Below are positions 25,591 to 27,324 of a stretch of DNA of 27,324 nucleotides, in pieces (the first letter of the stretch is position 1; each line of letters starts with the position of its first letter). Position numbers and translations under genes: made by a program. This stretch comes from Tumulicola sp039922955 (GTDB lineage: Bacteria > Vulcanimicrobiota > Vulcanimicrobiia > Vulcanimicrobiales > Vulcanimicrobiaceae), in contig JBDTDR010000132.1 of the NCBI GenBank assembly GCA_039922955.1, forward strand, positions 1 to 27,324, in the 5' to 3' direction. The notes beneath the pieces are model-generated. The model made no database searches. It was not told the origin of the DNA and saw only the letters and a list, made by a program, of their open reading frames with translations.

Positions 25591-26940
25591 ATGCACGAGT
25601 ACGACGTGCTGGTCGTCGGCGGCGGCAACGCCGGATGTGCGGCTGCAATTGCGGCGGCCCGGCACGGAGCTCGGACGCTCCTGGTGGAGCGGTATGGGTT
25701 TTTGGGCGGCACGGCGACGGCATCGATGGTCGGTCCGTGGATGACGTTTCATTCGGGCAAAGAGCGAATCGTCGGCGGAATCGCGCAAGAAATCGTCGAG
25801 CGGCTGATGCGCAAGGGCGCCTCGCCCGGACATATCCACGATTCGTCGGACTACGTCCCGACGATCACGCCGTTCGATCCGGAGGTGCACAAGGCGCTGC
25901 TCTTCGAGATGATGCGCGAAGCCGGCGTGACGCTGATTCTCCACGCCTACGTTCTTTCGGCGGTCGTCGAAGGCGACTCGGTCCGCGGCGCCGGCTTCGC
26001 GACGGTGGGCGGGGTTCGCGAGTACGGCGGCCGGATCGTCATCGACGCGACCGCCGATGCCATCGTAGCCGCGTCGGCCGGCGTGCCGACCCAGCAAGGC
26101 GACGAACGCGGCCGCGTTCAGCCGGCCACCTTGATGTTCCGGCTGAGCCACGTCGATCTGACGAAGCTTGCGACCTACGTCCGCGCGCATCCCGACCAGA
26201 TGCGCACGTCGTTGAAGGCGCACGAACGACAGGCGCCCGCGCTCACCGCGGTCGCCGGACTCTACGAGTTGTGGGAGCGCGCGAGCCGGGAGGGCGCCGT
26301 CGACATTCCACGCGAGGTCGTGTCGTTCTTCATCTCGCCGTACCCCGACGAAGTGACGGTCAACATGACGCGCGTGGTCGACATCGATCCGCTCGATCCC
26401 GGCGATCTGACGCGGGCCGAAGTCGAAGCCCGGCTGCAGGTGATGCAGCTGTTCGATTTTTTCCGCGAGCGCGTTCCCGGTTTCGAAAACGCGCGTCTGG
26501 CCGCAACCGGCACGCAGGTCGGCATTCGGGAATCGCGGCGCATCGTCGGGCGTTATACGCTGACCGCGCAGGACGTGCTGCAGGCGCGGCAGTTCGAAGA
26601 TGCCATCGCGCGGAGCGCTTACCCGATCGACATTCACAATCCGTCGGGAAGCGGAACGACCACGCGCCGGTTGGCCCCGGGCGAGAGCTACGAAATTCCG
26701 TACCGGTGCTTGGTGCCCGCGAACCGCGAGCAGTTGCTGGTCGCGGGGCGCTGCATCTCGACGACGCACGAGGCGCTCGCGTCAACCCGGCTCACGCCCA
26801 CCGTGATGACGCTGGGGCAGGCGGCGGGAACGGCGGCGGCGCTCGCACGCGCCCGCCGCGTGCGAGTCGGGGACGTCGACACGGCGGAGCTGCGCGCGCA
26901 GCTCATTGCGGACGGCGTGGATCTGCGGAGAGCATCGTGA
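25591..26940 (+). CDS. FAD-dependent oxidoreductase (PF12831 family)
   Basis: The 449-residue protein begins with a Rossmann FAD motif YDVLVVGGGNAGCAAAIAAAR (4-24) and E33 for the ribose hydroxyls. YGFLGGTATASMVGPW (35-50) follows, typical of the FAD_oxidored (PF12831) family. The C-terminal FAD-contact region is LLVAGRCISTTHEALASTRLTPTVMTLGQAAGTAA. No signal peptide or Tat motif is present, so it is cytoplasmic. Family members are often annotated only generically and occur near sugar and amino-sugar catabolic genes. I chose ATG 25591 because upstream codons of the open frame (from 25540) are Arg-rich and unlike the family N-terminus. Its stop overlaps the HExxH gene (GTGA). Confidence 0.9.
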   Translation: MHEYDVLVVGGGNAGCAAAIAAARHGARTLLVERYGFLGGTATASMVGPWMTFHSGKERIVGGIAQEIVERLMRKGASPGHIHDSSDYVPTITPFDPEVHKALLFEMMREAGVTLILHAYVLSAVVEGDSVRGAGFATVGGVREYGGRIVIDATADAIVAASAGVPTQQGDERGRVQPATLMFRLSHVDLTKLATYVRAHPDQMRTSLKAHERQAPALTAVAGLYELWERASREGAVDIPREVVSFFISPYPDEVTVNMTRVVDIDPLDPGDLTRAEVEARLQVMQLFDFFRERVPGFENARLAATGTQVGIRESRRIVGRYTLTAQDVLQARQFEDAIARSAYPIDIHNPSGSGTTTRRLAPGESYEIPYRCLVPANREQLLVAGRCISTTHEALASTRLTPTVMTLGQAAGTAAALARARRVRVGDVDTAELRAQLIADGVDLRRAS

Positions 26941-27242
26941 ACGCGGCGATCGCACACGCGCGTTCGTACGGCGTGGCGGTCGTTTTTGCCGATCTGGGCG
27001 ACTGGGCACCGAACGAATTGCGTTCCGAATACGATCCCCGTGGGCCGGAAATTCGCCTCAACGTTCGCGTCGCCGAACGGCTTGCGCCGGCGGAACTCGG
27101 CGAGTTCGTAACGCTGGCGATCGCGCACGAACTGTATCACCATCGCGAACGCATCGGCGAGATCGCCGTCATCGCCGAGCGCGCAGCGCGCGAGCGCGCG
27201 GCCGCCGACTACGCATGCGACCTGTTGGCGCGCGCGTCGTGA
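26937..27242 (+). CDS. 101-aa stand-alone HExxH (M78/ImmA-IrrE-like) mini-metalloprotease domain
   Basis: GTG 26937 to TGA 27242 encodes a compact protein with AIAHELYHHRERIGE, where H64-E65-x-x-H68 is a zinc-peptidase HExxH motif. It is followed by E86-x-x-A-x-x-Y-A-x-x-L-L (86-97), which is the E-x-x-A-x-x-F-A-x-x-L-L third-ligand helix of M78/ImmA-IrrE peptidases. The family usually ends with LLMP and carries an extra domain; here the protein stops three to four residues later and has only a short N-terminal beta segment (YGVAVVFADL, then GPEIRLNV). Both ends overlap neighbours by 4 nt, placing it firmly in the operon between an FAD oxidoreductase and a kinase. Its peptide substrate, if any, is unknown; a non-catalytic role is possible. 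Confidence 0.7.
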   Translation: MNAAIAHARSYGVAVVFADLGDWAPNELRSEYDPRGPEIRLNVRVAERLAPAELGEFVTLAIAHELYHHRERIGEIAVIAERAARERAAADYACDLLARAS

Positions 27243-27324
27243 CGGCGTTTTTGGTTGCCGGAATCGACGGCGGGCAAAGCTCGACGACGGCCGTCATCGG
27301 CGATCAAACCGGCCGAGTGATCGG
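27239..27324 (+). CDS. BadF/BadG-family kinase, N-acetylglucosamine kinase-like (5' end only)
   Basis: The gene runs off the window; only about 28 codons are visible. From GTG 27239, which overlaps the HExxH gene stop by 4 nt, it reads AGIDGGQSSTTAVIGDQTGR. This is the phosphate-1 loop of the actin-like ATPase fold as seen in BadF/BadG/BcrA/BcrD proteins and bacterial GlcNAc/MurNAc kinases (D-G-G-x-S-x-T-x-x-x-x-x-D). The GH20 gene upstream makes an amino-sugar kinase the favoured reading, but benzoyl-CoA-reductase activators share the motif. Downstream sequence is needed to decide. Confidence 0.75.
   Translation, partial: MTAFLVAGIDGGQSSTTAVIGDQTGRVI

Noticed and set aside
25482..26936. 586-codon plus-strand open frame overlapping the FAD oxidoreductase
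   Set aside because: Arg/Gly-rich shadow of the oxidoreductase frame; only its last 101 codons are a real gene (the HExxH protein).

Overview
The window is GC-rich, densely packed bacterial chromosome. Most neighbouring genes on the same strand overlap by 4 nt (ATGA or GTGA), and GTG starts are common. Tat-type signal peptides, a SigK/RskA-like sigma/anti-sigma pair, FecR and PF04185 secreted proteins, a GMC oxidoreductase with a Tat subunit, and an APC permease of the 'VVAGSNLQW' type suggest an uncultured soil lineage such as Eremiobacterota (WPS-2). That placement is a guess from gene-family mix; no rRNA or other phylogenetic marker is present. I see no tRNA, rRNA, CRISPR array, insertion sequence or phage gene, and no gene-free stretch longer than about 300 bases.

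Layout. Positions 1-6.9 kb hold mostly minus-strand genes: a Tat-exported beta-lactamase-fold serine hydrolase, several small secreted proteins of unknown function, a decayed Fic-family gene with its palindromic operator, a DUF4126 membrane protein preceded by a previously uncalled 49-aa membrane protein, and one plus-strand APC permease with a bidirectional terminator. Positions 6.97-9.45 kb hold ettA and a coupled phosphoesterase, followed convergently by a DHA2-type MFS exporter (9.4-10.9 kb). Positions 11.0-13.4 kb encode a two-subunit GMC/gluconate-2-dehydrogenase-like enzyme plus a 56-aa membrane protein. Positions 13.4-15.5 kb are a minus-strand ECF sigma, anti-sigma and GNAT operon. 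A small hypothetical and a FecR-domain protein follow.

Positions 16.9-27.3 kb form the most interesting part. A plus-strand string encodes a secreted GH20 hexosaminidase, a permease carrying a C-terminal PDZ-like domain, a class I methyltransferase and an atypical HyuA-like ATPase-fold protein without HyuB. A minus-strand cationic-amino-acid-type APC permease follows. Then come an FAD oxidoreductase, a 101-aa HExxH protein and the start of a BadF/BadG-type (N-acetylglucosamine kinase-like) kinase, again joined by 4-nt overlaps. My reading is a scavenging locus for amino sugars and peptides (chitin, peptidoglycan or glycoconjugate fragments). The enzymes are recognisable, but the assembly, the permease-PDZ fusion and the mini-metalloprotease are not a system I know.

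Notable non-coding signals: an imperfect palindrome with a GAAA loop plus an extra half-site abutting the start of the Fic gene; two extended -10 boxes (TGCTAyAAT) exactly 7 nt before an ATG, implying leaderless mRNAs; and a terminator-like hairpin with a T7 tract immediately before the ribosome binding site of a small secreted-protein gene, suggesting attenuation.
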